Below are positions 1-7,279 of a DNA stretch of 61,672 bases, piece by piece. The position numbers and the translations under genes are program-made. The stretch is from a virus, in IMG/VR virus record IMGVR_UViG_3300025073_000054, positions 1-61,672 of that record; one strand, 5' to 3'. A model generated the notes under the pieces. That model did not search any database and was not told the origin of the DNA. It was given only the letters and a program-made list of their open reading frames with translations. The first letter of the stretch is position 1; the number at the start of each line of letters is the position of its first letter.

Positions 1-142
1 ATCGCCAACGTGCCTGACGACACGCCCATGGTGATCAGCGGACCCGACCACAGCCTGCCCTTCGCAGAGGCGGTGCTGGCCTACGCCACGACGTGCTGCG
101 ACGGGTCGCTCGACGAGCCCGACGACGGAGATGCGGTCGTGC
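1..142. repeat. Terminal direct repeat (left copy)
   Basis: This stretch is repeated at 61531-61672 with a single difference: G at 127 here, T at 61657. The pattern is what an assembler gives for a circular or circularly permuted molecule, so the two ends can be joined. True terminal redundancy is possible but the repeat is very short for headful packaging. The reading frame runs through the repeat from the gene starting at 61501. Confidence 0.93.
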
Positions 143-171
143 CCGTCGTGCGGATCGTGTGGGCGCGATGA
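1..171 (+). CDS. Small hypothetical protein, C-terminal part (gene starts at 61501)
   Basis: This is the 3' part of a gene whose ATG lies at 61501; joined across the ends it encodes 66 aa. The left copy of the repeat reads through codon GGA at 127 and stops at 169-171. The right copy has TGA at 61657 and would give a 52-aa product. No family is recognised. The stop overlaps the next start in an ATGA at 168-171, so it belongs to the plus-strand string of small genes. Confidence 0.6.
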   Translation: MANVPDDTPMVISGPDHSLPFAEAVLAYATTCCDGSLDEPDDGDAVVPVVRIVWAR

Positions 172-542
172 GCGCCCGCGTCCCCTGCCACGTCTGCGGC
201 GACCCTGTAGCCGTCCGCACCGACGGCTGCTTCCGCCAGCACAGCCGCTACCCCGCGGTATCGCGCTTCGCCACCTTCTGTGAGGGAACGAACCAGCGTG
301 CTGATGACGCTCGACTCGCGGCCCGCGGGAAGGTCTACATCGCCGCCGACGACGCGCGCCGGGCGAGGGCTCAGGCAGCGTCGGACATCGACCATGCCAG
401 GGCGAAGATCGAGCGGCTGGAGTCGCAGCTCCCGACGCTGGAGTCGCGCGCCGTCGACACCGCGCAGGCGCTGGCGGCGTTCGATCGCGAGCATCCCGCG
501 AGCGACGTGCGCCGGGTGCCGGTGGACGGGGGTGGGCGGTGA
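168..542 (+). CDS. Hypothetical protein with CxxC motif and coiled coil
   Basis: A 124-aa protein starting at the ATG of the ATGA overlap with the previous gene. The N-terminus has Cys-x-x-Cys (CHVCGDP) and further Cys/His residues, suggesting a small zinc-binding knuckle. The middle (about residues 60-105) is Ala/Arg/Glu-rich with heptad-like spacing, as in a coiled coil. Function is unknown. The stop overlaps the next start (GTGA). Confidence 0.6.
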   Translation: MSARVPCHVCGDPVAVRTDGCFRQHSRYPAVSRFATFCEGTNQRADDARLAARGKVYIAADDARRARAQAASDIDHARAKIERLESQLPTLESRAVDTAQALAAFDREHPASDVRRVPVDGGGR

Positions 543-973
543 CCTCCCGCCCCGAGGAGTGGCCCCCGTGCGTCGACTGCGACGAACCGGGAGCACGCAG
601 CACGTCCCCCGGCGGGCGCTGCCGCGAGTGCGACATTGAGCACATCGTCGGCACCGGCAGTTGCCGTGAGTGCGGGGTGTTCGTCATGCGCGAGGAGATC
701 GCGGGGCCGCGCGCCGCGCAGCACAAGCCCGGGTGCAGCCTCGCGGACAGCGACGACTACGGCCCGATGCCCTCGCGTGACGACGTGTGGAAGGCCGCCT
801 ACGGCACGCTCGTTGACCTCGCCGATGACTACGACCGCGAGGCCGAACGCCTCGCCGCGGATGACCCGCGGGCCGACGTGGTGCGGACGATCGTCGCGGA
901 CCTCCGGCGGCGAGCGGCGTTCTACCTGCCGCGCATCGTGGAGCGTCGGCGCGCTGCGGGGTGCGAGTCGTGA
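539..973 (+). CDS. Hypothetical Cys-rich protein
   Basis: A 144-aa protein from GTG 539, four bases inside the previous gene. The first 60 residues carry several CxxC pairs (CVDCDEP, CRECDIE, CRECGVF), typical of a zinc ribbon. The C-terminal half is helical and rich in Asp/Arg. The frame has consistently G/C third positions. No family is recognised. Confidence 0.6.
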   Translation: MTSRPEEWPPCVDCDEPGARSTSPGGRCRECDIEHIVGTGSCRECGVFVMREEIAGPRAAQHKPGCSLADSDDYGPMPSRDDVWKAAYGTLVDLADDYDREAERLAADDPRADVVRTIVADLRRRAAFYLPRIVERRRAAGCES

Positions 974-1149
974 GGCCCCCCGTCACCTGCGCCCGCCGCT
1001 GCGGCGCTACCGCCCCCGACGCGGAGACGGCGCTCTCGCTGCGGTGGGAGCACCTGCCGCCCGACTGGTGGGTGTGCGCGGAGTGCGAGGCGCGGGATGC
1101 TGCGGCGAGTGTCACGGCGCCCGATGCGGCGCGGGAGCGTGGGCGGTGA
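970..1149 (+). CDS. Small hypothetical zinc-ribbon-like protein
   Basis: A 59-aa protein from GTG 970 (GTGA overlap with the preceding stop). It has CARRC near the N-terminus and CAEC about 30 residues on, with WEHLPPDWW between, which suggests a four-Cys zinc knuckle. Function is unknown. Confidence 0.55.
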   Translation: MRPPVTCARRCGATAPDAETALSLRWEHLPPDWWVCAECEARDAAASVTAPDAARERGR

Positions 1150-1421
1150 GGTGTACGTGGTGCCGCCGCGCTGCGGTCGCATGGAGCATCGGGACGGAGG
1201 ACTCGCCCGACTGCGGGCGCTCGCGGTGCGTCCGGGCGACCGATGACGTGTGGCGTGCGCGAGAGGTGCTGCGCGCCCGCCTGTCGCGCGGCGGGGTAGT
1301 GAGCGGCGAGGCCTACGCCGCGACACAGCGGGCAGCGCGAGCGGCCGAGCTCCGCGGCGAGCCCATCGACTGGACGCGGCCGGTTGAGGGGTGGCTGATC
1401 TTCGACGCGGTGACCCCGTGA
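1146..1421 (+). CDS. Hypothetical protein
   Basis: A 91-aa protein from GTG 1146 (GTGA overlap). It starts with a CTWC pair and has a second pair further on (CGRSRC), again a possible zinc knuckle, followed by a helical Arg/Ala-rich stretch. No family is recognised. Confidence 0.5.
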   Translation: MRCTWCRRAAVAWSIGTEDSPDCGRSRCVRATDDVWRAREVLRARLSRGGVVSGEAYAATQRAARAAELRGEPIDWTRPVEGWLIFDAVTP

Positions 1422-1624
1422 CCCAGCGCCGCCGACTCTCCCGCGCGCAGGTGGCCGCGACGCCGGAGCGACGCATCCCGTCGCGGGCGGAGATGGAGGT
1501 GCTGCGGTACTCGCAGGCCATCGTCGATGCTCAGGCACGCGAGGATGTCGAGGCAGAGCGCCGCGCCGTCGAGCGCACCGGGCGGGTGCTGGTGGCGTGG
1601 CTGATCGGACGGTGGAGGCGGTGA
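1418..1624 (+). CDS. Small hypothetical basic protein
   Basis: A 68-aa Arg-rich protein from GTG 1418 (GTGA overlap). It is predicted mostly helical and has no Cys, unlike its neighbours. The middle reads as one amphipathic helix and the C-terminus ends in a short Trp-rich hydrophobic patch. Function is unknown. Confidence 0.5.
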   Translation: MTQRRRLSRAQVAATPERRIPSRAEMEVLRYSQAIVDAQAREDVEAERRAVERTGRVLVAWLIGRWRR

Positions 1625-1953
1625 TGGGCGACGACTGGACGATGGATGAGGTGCTGCGGACGCTGGCCGACTCGGCCGTGCGGCGCTTGGGCGAGGGCGT
1701 CGACTACCCGCAAGAGGGGCGGCGCCTGCGCTCCGCGGTGAAGTGGGCGCGCGATCACCTCGCCACGGTGCCCCGGCCCGTCGAGGGGTGCGTGGTCGGC
1801 GGGTGCACGGGCGTCGGGTCGTGGCGCTGGCCAACGCTCGACGGCGGCACGGTGCCTGTGTGCGAGCGGCACCACGACGCGGCGACGATGCTCGCTGAGC
1901 GCAAGGGTCTCGACGACGAAGAGGCGCTCTGGCGCGCGGCACGGGGAGGGTAG
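1624..1953 (+). CDS. Hypothetical protein
   Basis: A 109-aa protein. ATG 1624 shares its A with the previous TGA (TGATG); GTG 1621 is the alternative. The N-terminal half looks helical. The second half contains CVVGGC, then a CERHH signature that could complete a zinc site. No family is recognised. Confidence 0.55.
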   Translation: MGDDWTMDEVLRTLADSAVRRLGEGVDYPQEGRRLRSAVKWARDHLATVPRPVEGCVVGGCTGVGSWRWPTLDGGTVPVCERHHDAATMLAERKGLDDEEALWRAARGG

Positions 1954-2034
1954 GGAGAGCCGCACGCCGCAGGACGCGGGGCGGTGGGCAGCGGGGCCGT
2001 CAGGGCGACGGTGCTGCGGGGAGGTGGGCGTAGG

Positions 2035-2448
2035 ATGGAGGCGATGATGGACTACGAAGAGCGAGCACGGATCGAGCGGGAGCGGGAGCGCAACATCCCC
2101 GCGGAGGTCGTGCGCGAGTGCGGGCGCAGCGCGCATCTGATGGCGGCAGCGCGCTGGTACATCCAGGGCGCTGACGATGCGTGGCTGCGGTGCTTCGATG
2201 GCCTGCGGGCCGACTGCGAGCGCCTTGCCGGAGAGTGCGAGCGTCGCGGCTTGGTGATGACGCTACCCGTGGCCGAATGGCCCGCGGCGCACGTCTACCC
2301 CGGCGATGCGATGACCCGTGAGCAGGCGGCGGCGCTACTCCACGCGGCCGATACGCAGCGGTTGCTGTTCGACGCCGTGTGTCGGCTCGTGATGTTCGAC
2401 CCGATCGTGGTGCGGGTCGTCAAAATAGACGAAGCCCCGCCGGGGTGA
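2035..2448 (+). CDS. Hypothetical helical protein
   Basis: A 137-aa protein. ATG 2035 is preceded by GAGGTG at good distance, which decides it over the in-frame upstream start at 1984. The first 25 residues are almost all charged (repeated ER/RE); the rest is helical with scattered Cys. It is the last gene of this rightward string and its final codons form part of the terminator hairpin. Function is unknown. Confidence 0.6.
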   Translation: MEAMMDYEERARIERERERNIPAEVVRECGRSAHLMAAARWYIQGADDAWLRCFDGLRADCERLAGECERRGLVMTLPVAEWPAAHVYPGDAMTREQAAALLHAADTQRLLFDAVCRLVMFDPIVVRVVKIDEAPPG

Positions 2449-2461
2449 GCGACGGGGCTTC
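2431..2461. terminator. Bidirectional hairpin terminator
   Basis: A perfect 9-bp inverted repeat, GAAGCCCCG (2431-2439) and CGGGGCTTC (2453-2461), with a 13-nt loop. It lies where the plus-strand genes from the left end meet the minus-strand late operon, overlapping the stop at 2446-2448. The downstream U tract is poor, so efficiency is uncertain. Confidence 0.6.
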
Positions 2462-2760
2462 GGTGCGCGGGCTCCGGCCGCGTCGGGTCGATCCGTGGTC
2501 GCTCGGGCACGCCCTGCGGTGACGGTCGACGATTTGGCAGAAGGGCGCGGTCACATGAGGTGCCTCCGAGGTGGCACGCGGGCGCATCGGTCCGCGCGGG
2601 CTCTCTCGCCGATCCGGTGCGCCGCTCCCGGTGGCATAGCGGCACGAGGGCCGTCTGTCGCGTAGCCCGCATCACACCGCGCTCGCGCCCGCGCGTCAAG
2701 AGAACGCCGGGGCAGTGCGGCCACCTCGCGGCGGCCCCGGCCCCGGAAGGCGTCAGCGTA
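2462..2760. other. Non-coding gap, possible small RNA
   Basis: There is no convincing ORF in these 299 bases. On the minus strand a sigma70-like promoter can be drawn: TTGACG at 2699-2694, a 17-bp spacer, then TGTGAT at 2676-2671. Transcription from about 2664 would run into the hairpin at 2461-2431, predicting an RNA near 230 nt. A small inverted repeat (GTGCC...GGCAC) lies inside. This is a hypothesis only. Confidence 0.3.
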
Positions 2761-2877
2761 TCACGGCCACCAGCCGCGGAAGGCCCACCCGAGCAGTGCG
2801 TCGCCGATGCGGCGCAGCAGCTCCACGGGGCCGTGCGAGAGCAGCACGTCGAGGGCGCGAGCGAGCGCCCGCCTCAC
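2761..2877 (-). CDS. Tiny hypothetical peptide
   Basis: A 38-aa reading frame from GTG 2877, coupled to the stop of the upstream gene by a GTGA overlap. The peptide is helical and basic at first and ends in a Trp-rich tail (GWAFRGWWP), possibly membrane-seeking. Perfect coupling at the end of the lysis cassette is the main support. Confidence 0.4.
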   Translation of the reverse strand: MRRALARALDVLLSHGPVELLRRIGDALLGWAFRGWWP

Positions 2878-3035
2878 GCGGCCCCCGGGGCGTCGCACGG
2901 CGGCAACGGGCCGTCGCCCGGTGCCCCGTCGGGCGCACGCCAGTGCCCATCGGCGAGGCGCCTGCGGTGGCAGCGGGCGCAGGTGTGCGACCGCGGGCCG
3001 GTGGGGAGCCAGCGGTGGGCGTCGAGGGAGGTCAC
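2874..3035 (-). CDS. Small zinc-knuckle-like protein
   Basis: A 53-aa frame from GTG 3035, which overlaps the endolysin stop (GTGA). It has CARCHRRR followed by GHWRAPDG and a later Cys, a pattern seen in HNH-like or zinc-knuckle peptides, but too little is present for a family call. Confidence 0.45.
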   Translation of the reverse strand: MTSLDAHRWLPTGPRSHTCARCHRRRLADGHWRAPDGAPGDGPLPPCDAPGAA

Positions 3036-3817
3036 ACGGCCCCGCTGGGGATGCGGCTGGCGTCGTCGAAGTGCATCAGGTCCGCGGAAGACGCAGCCCC
3101 GAAGTCACAGCCGCCCCACCGCATTCCGCCCACGTCGCAGAGAGCGACCACGACCGCGCGGCGCAGGTCCATCAGCCCCTTCGCCGGGTTGCGGGTCAGA
3201 CGCGGGCGGGCGACCGGCTGGCCCACGACGAGCGGCACCCGGAGCGCCTGGTAGTCGGCCATCACCTGCGCTGGGATCGTGACCCCGGGCAGCGTGTCGG
3301 CCTCGCCCGCGTCGAGATCGTCGACCGCGGGGAAGTACGGCGCGAGGTACACCCGCACCGCCTCGGAGACGACGTGCCAGCGGTCCCACACGCTCGCGGT
3401 GCTCTCGCCAGCGCGGCGGGCGCTGAGGTCGCAGAGCACCCCAGCGGCGGCGCACGCCCGGCCGCAGGCGGCGATGAACGTCTTGCGGACCCCGGGCAGC
3501 TTCGCGCCGGCCGACTCGCCCCCGTAGACCAGCCCGCGGGCGGTGTGCGTGGCGCAGACGGCGTACCCGTTGCGCGAATAGTTGATGTCAATCGCGCGGC
3601 CCTTGCCGTGGTAGCCCGCGCCCTCGCGGTAGCCCCCGACGCCGCGCACGCCATGCCACGCGACGAACGTCGGTTGCTCCGACGCGGGGAGGGTCAGCAT
3701 CTCCTCGAGGTACACATCGCGGAGCGCGGCCTCGACGCGAGCGAGCTTCGCCCCGAAGGCACGGGAGACGCGCGGCGAGCGCCCGAGGAAGGGCGCCGCG
3801 ACGAGGTCGAGCGTCAC
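3032..3817 (-). CDS. M15-family peptidase, probable endolysin
   Basis: A 261-aa protein from GTG 3817 (GTGA overlap). About residues 69-77 carry HxxGxAxD (H70, D77), and a late His sits in a DLMHFDD motif near residue 249. These are the zinc ligands of VanY/L-alanoyl-D-glutamate-type M15 peptidases, which cut peptidoglycan cross-bridges. It lies at the distal end of the late operon beside membrane proteins, the usual endolysin site. No signal peptide is seen, so export would need a holin. Its last conserved His is followed by only about 12 residues. Confidence 0.75.
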   Translation of the reverse strand: MTLDLVAAPFLGRSPRVSRAFGAKLARVEAALRDVYLEEMLTLPASEQPTFVAWHGVRGVGGYREGAGYHGKGRAIDINYSRNGYAVCATHTARGLVYGGESAGAKLPGVRKTFIAACGRACAAAGVLCDLSARRAGESTASVWDRWHVVSEAVRVYLAPYFPAVDDLDAGEADTLPGVTIPAQVMADYQALRVPLVVGQPVARPRLTRNPAKGLMDLRRAVVVALCDVGGMRWGGCDFGAASSADLMHFDDASRIPSGAV

Positions 3818-4443
3818 CGGAACGCCCCCGCTTCGATCAGCTCGGGGTGCGTCGCCCGCAGCCACGCGAGCACGTCCACGGCGATCGTGAGCGGCGGGCA
3901 GAGCCCAGAGGCCATCGTCGTCAGGTGCGACTCGAGCACGCCCCGACCCAGCGCCACCTCGTCGGCCGCGAGGTGGTAGGTCTCGCTCGACAGGGACGCC
4001 AGCGCCCCGTCGAGCGTCGGGAGCATCCCCGTCAGCAGGTAGCCGACGAAGAGCCCCACCGCGTAGGCATCGGCCTCGGCGCGGGCGCGCAGCTCGGGGG
4101 AGGCCACGTAGTCGATGGAGGTGCGGACGGCGCCGCCCTCGTCGAGCTGCTTGTCGTGCTGGAACTCGTGGCTGACCGTCATCGCGTACCGCAGCGGGTC
4201 GGCCACGGCGGCGGGGGAGAGGACGATCACCGTCCCGGCGGGCGTGGGCACGGTGACACTGACGCGGCTGGCGCGCACCTCGAGCTCCGCGGCGAGTCCA
4301 GCGAGGGCGGGCACGGCGCGGGCGAGCGCGGAGAGCATCGCGCGTGCGGCGACCGCGGGCGCATCGTCGGGTGTAACGACGAGGGCGCCGTGCTTGGCGG
4401 CGAGGTGGGCGCCGAGGGCTTCGGAGACGTCGAGGGTCAGCAT
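3814..4443 (-). CDS. Putative zinc metallopeptidase (HExxH)
   Basis: A 209-aa protein; ATG 4443 lies 7 bases inside the preceding gene. Residues 92-96 read HEFQH, the HExxH zinc signature, on a predicted helix, with a downstream Glu/Asp-rich helix that could give the third ligand. No signal peptide or TM is seen. Placement between the DUF6527-like gene and the M15 endolysin suggests a cytoplasmic accessory role late in infection or a virion-associated protease; the substrate is unknown. A chance HExxH match is possible. Confidence 0.5.
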   Translation of the reverse strand: MLTLDVSEALGAHLAAKHGALVVTPDDAPAVAARAMLSALARAVPALAGLAAELEVRASRVSVTVPTPAGTVIVLSPAAVADPLRYAMTVSHEFQHDKQLDEGGAVRTSIDYVASPELRARAEADAYAVGLFVGYLLTGMLPTLDGALASLSSETYHLAADEVALGRGVLESHLTTMASGLCPPLTIAVDVLAWLRATHPELIEAGAFR

Positions 4444-4757
4444 GGGCGGAGGACTCCAGCGGTGAGGTAGCCGTGCCAGCCGCAGCCGTGCGGCGCGGCG
4501 TGGTGGATGGACGGGGAGAGCGAGAGCCCGACGCCGGTGCGCGGATCGCCCGCGGTGACGGTCCACGACGGGCCTCCCGCGCGCGGTCCGACCGGGAGGT
4601 GCGACTGCGACCCGCAGCCGGGGCACGCGAAGATGAAGCCCGCGGGCTCGCGCTCGCTGTTCACCAGCGGCTGCGCGTCGCCCGGCGTCGCCGGATCGTG
4701 GTCGGGGAGGTCTTCGACGATGCGTAGGGGCACCGTGCGTCGGAGGTCGATGGTCAC
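4437..4757 (-). CDS. DUF6527-like protein
   Basis: A 106-aa protein from GTG 4757 (GTGA overlap). A CPGCG motif followed by a P-SWTV strand, then LSLSPSI and a C-terminal GCGWHGYL segment, resembles the DUF6527 arrangement (Cys knuckle, SxSPSI, G-C-x-H-x-x-x). Such proteins occur in phages and defence islands without a proven activity. It is embedded in the lysis/accessory cassette. The family call is from memory of the motif pattern. Confidence 0.5.
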   Translation of the reverse strand: MTIDLRRTVPLRIVEDLPDHDPATPGDAQPLVNSEREPAGFIFACPGCGSQSHLPVGPRAGGPSWTVTAGDPRTGVGLSLSPSIHHAAPHGCGWHGYLTAGVLRPC

Positions 4758-5050
4758 CGGCTGACCTCGTCGTCGAGCGCGGACCAGTCCGTCGCGAGGA
4801 TGTCCGTCTGCGACGCGAGCCACGGGACCAGCTTGCAGTCGACGGTCTTCATCGCGATGAACGGGAGCCACGTCCCGATCGCCGCCGCGCCCTCACGGAG
4901 CGCGAACTCGCGATCGTTGTAGAGGTCGACGTAGCGGATCCACATCCCCTTGCCGTTCCACCCGGCGCGCTGGACGCGGATGCCCCGGCGCATGAAGGCG
5001 AGGGCGGTGCCGAAGTCGAAGCCGCGATCCGCGGCGATGCCAGCGCTCAC
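4754..5050 (-). CDS. Tad2-like (DUF2829) anti-Thoeris protein
   Basis: A 98-aa protein from GTG 5050 (GTGA overlap). It matches DUF2829 along its length: FDFGTALAFMRRG at the start, a GWNGKGMWI block, and the closing PFIAMKT...PWLASQTD block. DUF2829 includes Tad2, which binds and sequesters the cyclic-ADP-ribose-type signal of Thoeris defence. The length is normal for the family. Late-operon placement is somewhat unexpected for an anti-defence gene; other DUF2829 roles are possible. Confidence 0.8.
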   Translation of the reverse strand: MSAGIAADRGFDFGTALAFMRRGIRVQRAGWNGKGMWIRYVDLYNDREFALREGAAAIGTWLPFIAMKTVDCKLVPWLASQTDILATDWSALDDEVSR

Positions 5051-5805
5051 AGCGCACCCCCTTCCGACGCATCCGCAGCGCCCGCATCGGTCACGGGGCC
5101 GCAGTACGCGCGCCCGCCGAGGACGGTGCAGACCCCGCCTACCTGCGAGCACAGGAGATTCCCCGCGACGTGCCAGCGCTGCGACGCGCTGCACACGTGG
5201 GGGCGGTCGTTGATGCAGGTCTGCGCCTCGGGCTGGCAGCCGCTCACGGGAGGGTTGCGCGGACACCCCGCGAGCAGCGCGCCCGCGAGGATCGCGGCGA
5301 CGATGCAGGTGAGCAGCCCGGGGAGGTCGACGCTCCCCCGCTGCCCGTCGTCACGCATCGGCGGCACGACGGTCTGGCGGGCGTGCGGGTCGAAGGGCGG
5401 CTCGCTCTTGCGCGGGTCGACGGTCACCGCGCCGATGACGCGGCGCTGCGCGTCGAAGGCCACGCCGTCCGCGGGCGTCGGGTGCGGCGGCTCGGGGGCG
5501 CGGGTGGCGTGGACGTCGAGCGCGCCCTGCTTCTCCGCAGGGAGGGCGATGCCCAGCGGCGGGAGCGAGGAGCGCGCGGCGGCGTACTCGCGCCACGCGA
5601 CGACGAGCTTGCGGAGGTGCGGCGAGACGGTGCGGATGGCGCGGACGATGAGCGCGCGGCCGGGGTGGGCCTTGGCGTAGGCGTCCCAATGCTCGGGGGT
5701 GTCCCACCACAGCCACCACGACAGGGCGGCGCCGACGATGGGCCAGACGATGAGGGCGAGGATCAACGGCCAGTAGGGCCGCGCGAGGTCGAGGGCGTGT
5801 TGCAT
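5047..5805 (-). CDS. Two-TM protein with internal lipobox; candidate holin/spanin
   Basis: A 252-aa protein from ATG 5805. A hydrophobic segment rich in Trp spans about residues 11-34. After a soluble linker a second hydrophobic run (about 163-180) ends in LLAGC with Cys181, a lipobox. An in-frame Met150 precedes it and could start a separate lipoprotein of about 103 aa. The C-terminus has about eight Cys residues. The position in the lysis cassette and this layout suggest a holin or a nested spanin pair, but no homologous family was recognised. Confidence 0.5.
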   Translation of the reverse strand: MQHALDLARPYWPLILALIVWPIVGAALSWWLWWDTPEHWDAYAKAHPGRALIVRAIRTVSPHLRKLVVAWREYAAARSSLPPLGIALPAEKQGALDVHATRAPEPPHPTPADGVAFDAQRRVIGAVTVDPRKSEPPFDPHARQTVVPPMRDDGQRGSVDLPGLLTCIVAAILAGALLAGCPRNPPVSGCQPEAQTCINDRPHVCSASQRWHVAGNLLCSQVGGVCTVLGGRAYCGPVTDAGAADASEGGAL

Positions 5806-5807
5806 GA

Positions 5808-6689
5808 CTAGGTTCCTTCAGTGAGCGAGAGCGGACCCGCGCCGATCTCTTCGGAGGCGGGGTAGGACATCCACAGTGATTCGGTGCGGCGCTGGCCGCG
5901 GGTGTGGCGGGCGCTCTTGAGGGGCACGTCGAAGTCGACGCGACGCCAGCCCGCGTAGATGTCGTTGTAGAGGTCGGAGGCGTACCCGCTGACGCACACC
6001 CGCGCGCCACGCTCGACCGCCCCGCGGCAGGCGGCGGCGAAGCGATGGTGATCCTCGGTGGACGCGTCGTGGCGGTAGCCCCCGCCACAAGCCATCAACT
6101 CGGGGAGATAGGGCGGGTCGACGTAAACCATCGCGCCCTTACGGCCCCACTTCTCGATGAATGCTGCGCCGTCGATGCAGTCGATCGCCACATTGAGCAT
6201 CGACCGCGCATAGAGGTGGAGCGAATCGAGTTTCGTGGTGGCGCCCGACGGCCCCCACCCGCCCGCGGCGGTGTCGTGGCTGAGGGTGCGGCCCCAATTG
6301 CCGGGTGTTCGGGCGATCCCCGCGAACGCCTGCCGCCCAAGGACCCACACGCGCCGCGCCTCTTCCAGCGGGTCTTCGGAACGCGCCAGTGCCGCCGTGA
6401 ACTCCGTCAGTGAGTAGGGCGTGAGAGAGCACGCGCGCACGAGGTCTTCGGGGCGGTCGCGCAGCACGCGGAAGAACGTCACGAGCCGATCGTCAATGTC
6501 GTTGACCGCACGCCGCTGGTAAGCGGCGGCAGGCACGCGGAAGAACACGCTGCCTGCGCCCATACACGCCTCGACGTAGGTGGTCGCGTGGGCGAAGTGC
6601 GGGACGATCTTCTGGGCATTGGTGCCCTTCCCGCCGTACCGCTGGATCGGCCCGCCGCGGAGCTTCGTGGTATCGAGAGCGGCGTTCAT
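5808..6689 (-). CDS. dam: D12-class DNA adenine N6-methyltransferase
   Basis: A 293-aa protein from ATG 6689 (ATGA overlap). YGGKG (about 18-22) and the following EACMGAGSVFF form the AdoMet site; DPPY (191-194) is the catalytic motif of N6-adenine methyltransferases. Order and spacing fit the Dam/D12 family and the length is typical. It would methylate phage DNA, most likely protecting it from host restriction; the target site cannot be read from sequence. It sits in the late operon, between the receiver-domain protein and the two-TM protein. Confidence 0.88.
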   Translation of the reverse strand: MNAALDTTKLRGGPIQRYGGKGTNAQKIVPHFAHATTYVEACMGAGSVFFRVPAAAYQRRAVNDIDDRLVTFFRVLRDRPEDLVRACSLTPYSLTEFTAALARSEDPLEEARRVWVLGRQAFAGIARTPGNWGRTLSHDTAAGGWGPSGATTKLDSLHLYARSMLNVAIDCIDGAAFIEKWGRKGAMVYVDPPYLPELMACGGGYRHDASTEDHHRFAAACRGAVERGARVCVSGYASDLYNDIYAGWRRVDFDVPLKSARHTRGQRRTESLWMSYPASEEIGAGPLSLTEGT

Positions 6690-7279
6690 GGCGTGGCTCC
6701 GAGCGCGGCGGTGATGTGGTCGACGATGCGTGCGCGGTCGATGGGCTTCCGCATCGCGACCGCGCCCACCTTGTGAGCAGCCGTGTCGAGCGCGTCGGCC
6801 TCTGCCACGCCGCTCATGAGCACGTCACCCTTGCGGCCGATGGCCGCGAGGACGTCGGCGCCGAGCTCGTCGGGCAGCATCAGGTCGCAGAGCACCGCGC
6901 CGCAGTGGTGCAGCGACATGATCCCGCGGGCCTCCGCGCCGCTGCGCGCTTCGTACACCGGCAGCGACAGCGCCTCGCGGAGCATCGCGGCGAGGAGATG
7001 GCGGCAGCCGTCGTGGTCGTCGACGACGAGGATGGAGCGAGAGCGCGCGGCGACGGGGGCGGGCGCGGGCGGCGTGAGGCTGTGCCTGATGCGGTTGCCG
7101 AGCACATCGAGCGTCGGGCCGAAGAGCCGCAGGGTGACGCCGACGACGGCGCCGCCGATGAGCCCACCGACCCAGCCAGGGAGGTGGGAGAGGGACTCGA
7201 TCGCGTGGCCGCCGATGCCGGCCGCGGTGAGCTCCGCGAGGAGCACTGCCCACCAGGGAGAGGGAGCGTGGTCGCTCAC
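6686..7279 (-). CDS. Membrane-anchored response-regulator receiver protein
   Basis: A 197-aa protein from GTG 7279 (GTGA overlap). The N-terminus holds an amphipathic helix and a glycine-rich TM (about 36-54), then a Pro/Ala linker. Residues 82-193 are a receiver domain with the usual residues in place: acidic pair D87-D88, phospho-acceptor D132 in CDLMLP, S156, and K178 in the RKP motif. There is no output domain. The TM portion resembles small phage holin-like membrane segments. It lies directly ahead of the lysis cassette. It may be a phosphorylation sink or a signal-sensitive membrane protein; see findings. Confidence 0.75.
   Translation of the reverse strand: MSDHAPSPWWAVLLAELTAAGIGGHAIESLSHLPGWVGGLIGGAVVGVTLRLFGPTLDVLGNRIRHSLTPPAPAPVAARSRSILVVDDHDGCRHLLAAMLREALSLPVYEARSGAEARGIMSLHHCGAVLCDLMLPDELGADVLAAIGRKGDVLMSGVAEADALDTAAHKVGAVAMRKPIDRARIVDHITAALGATP

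Noticed and set aside
2807-3979. 390-aa plus-strand ORF over the endolysin
   Set aside because: Antisense composition; the M15 motifs lie on the minus strand.
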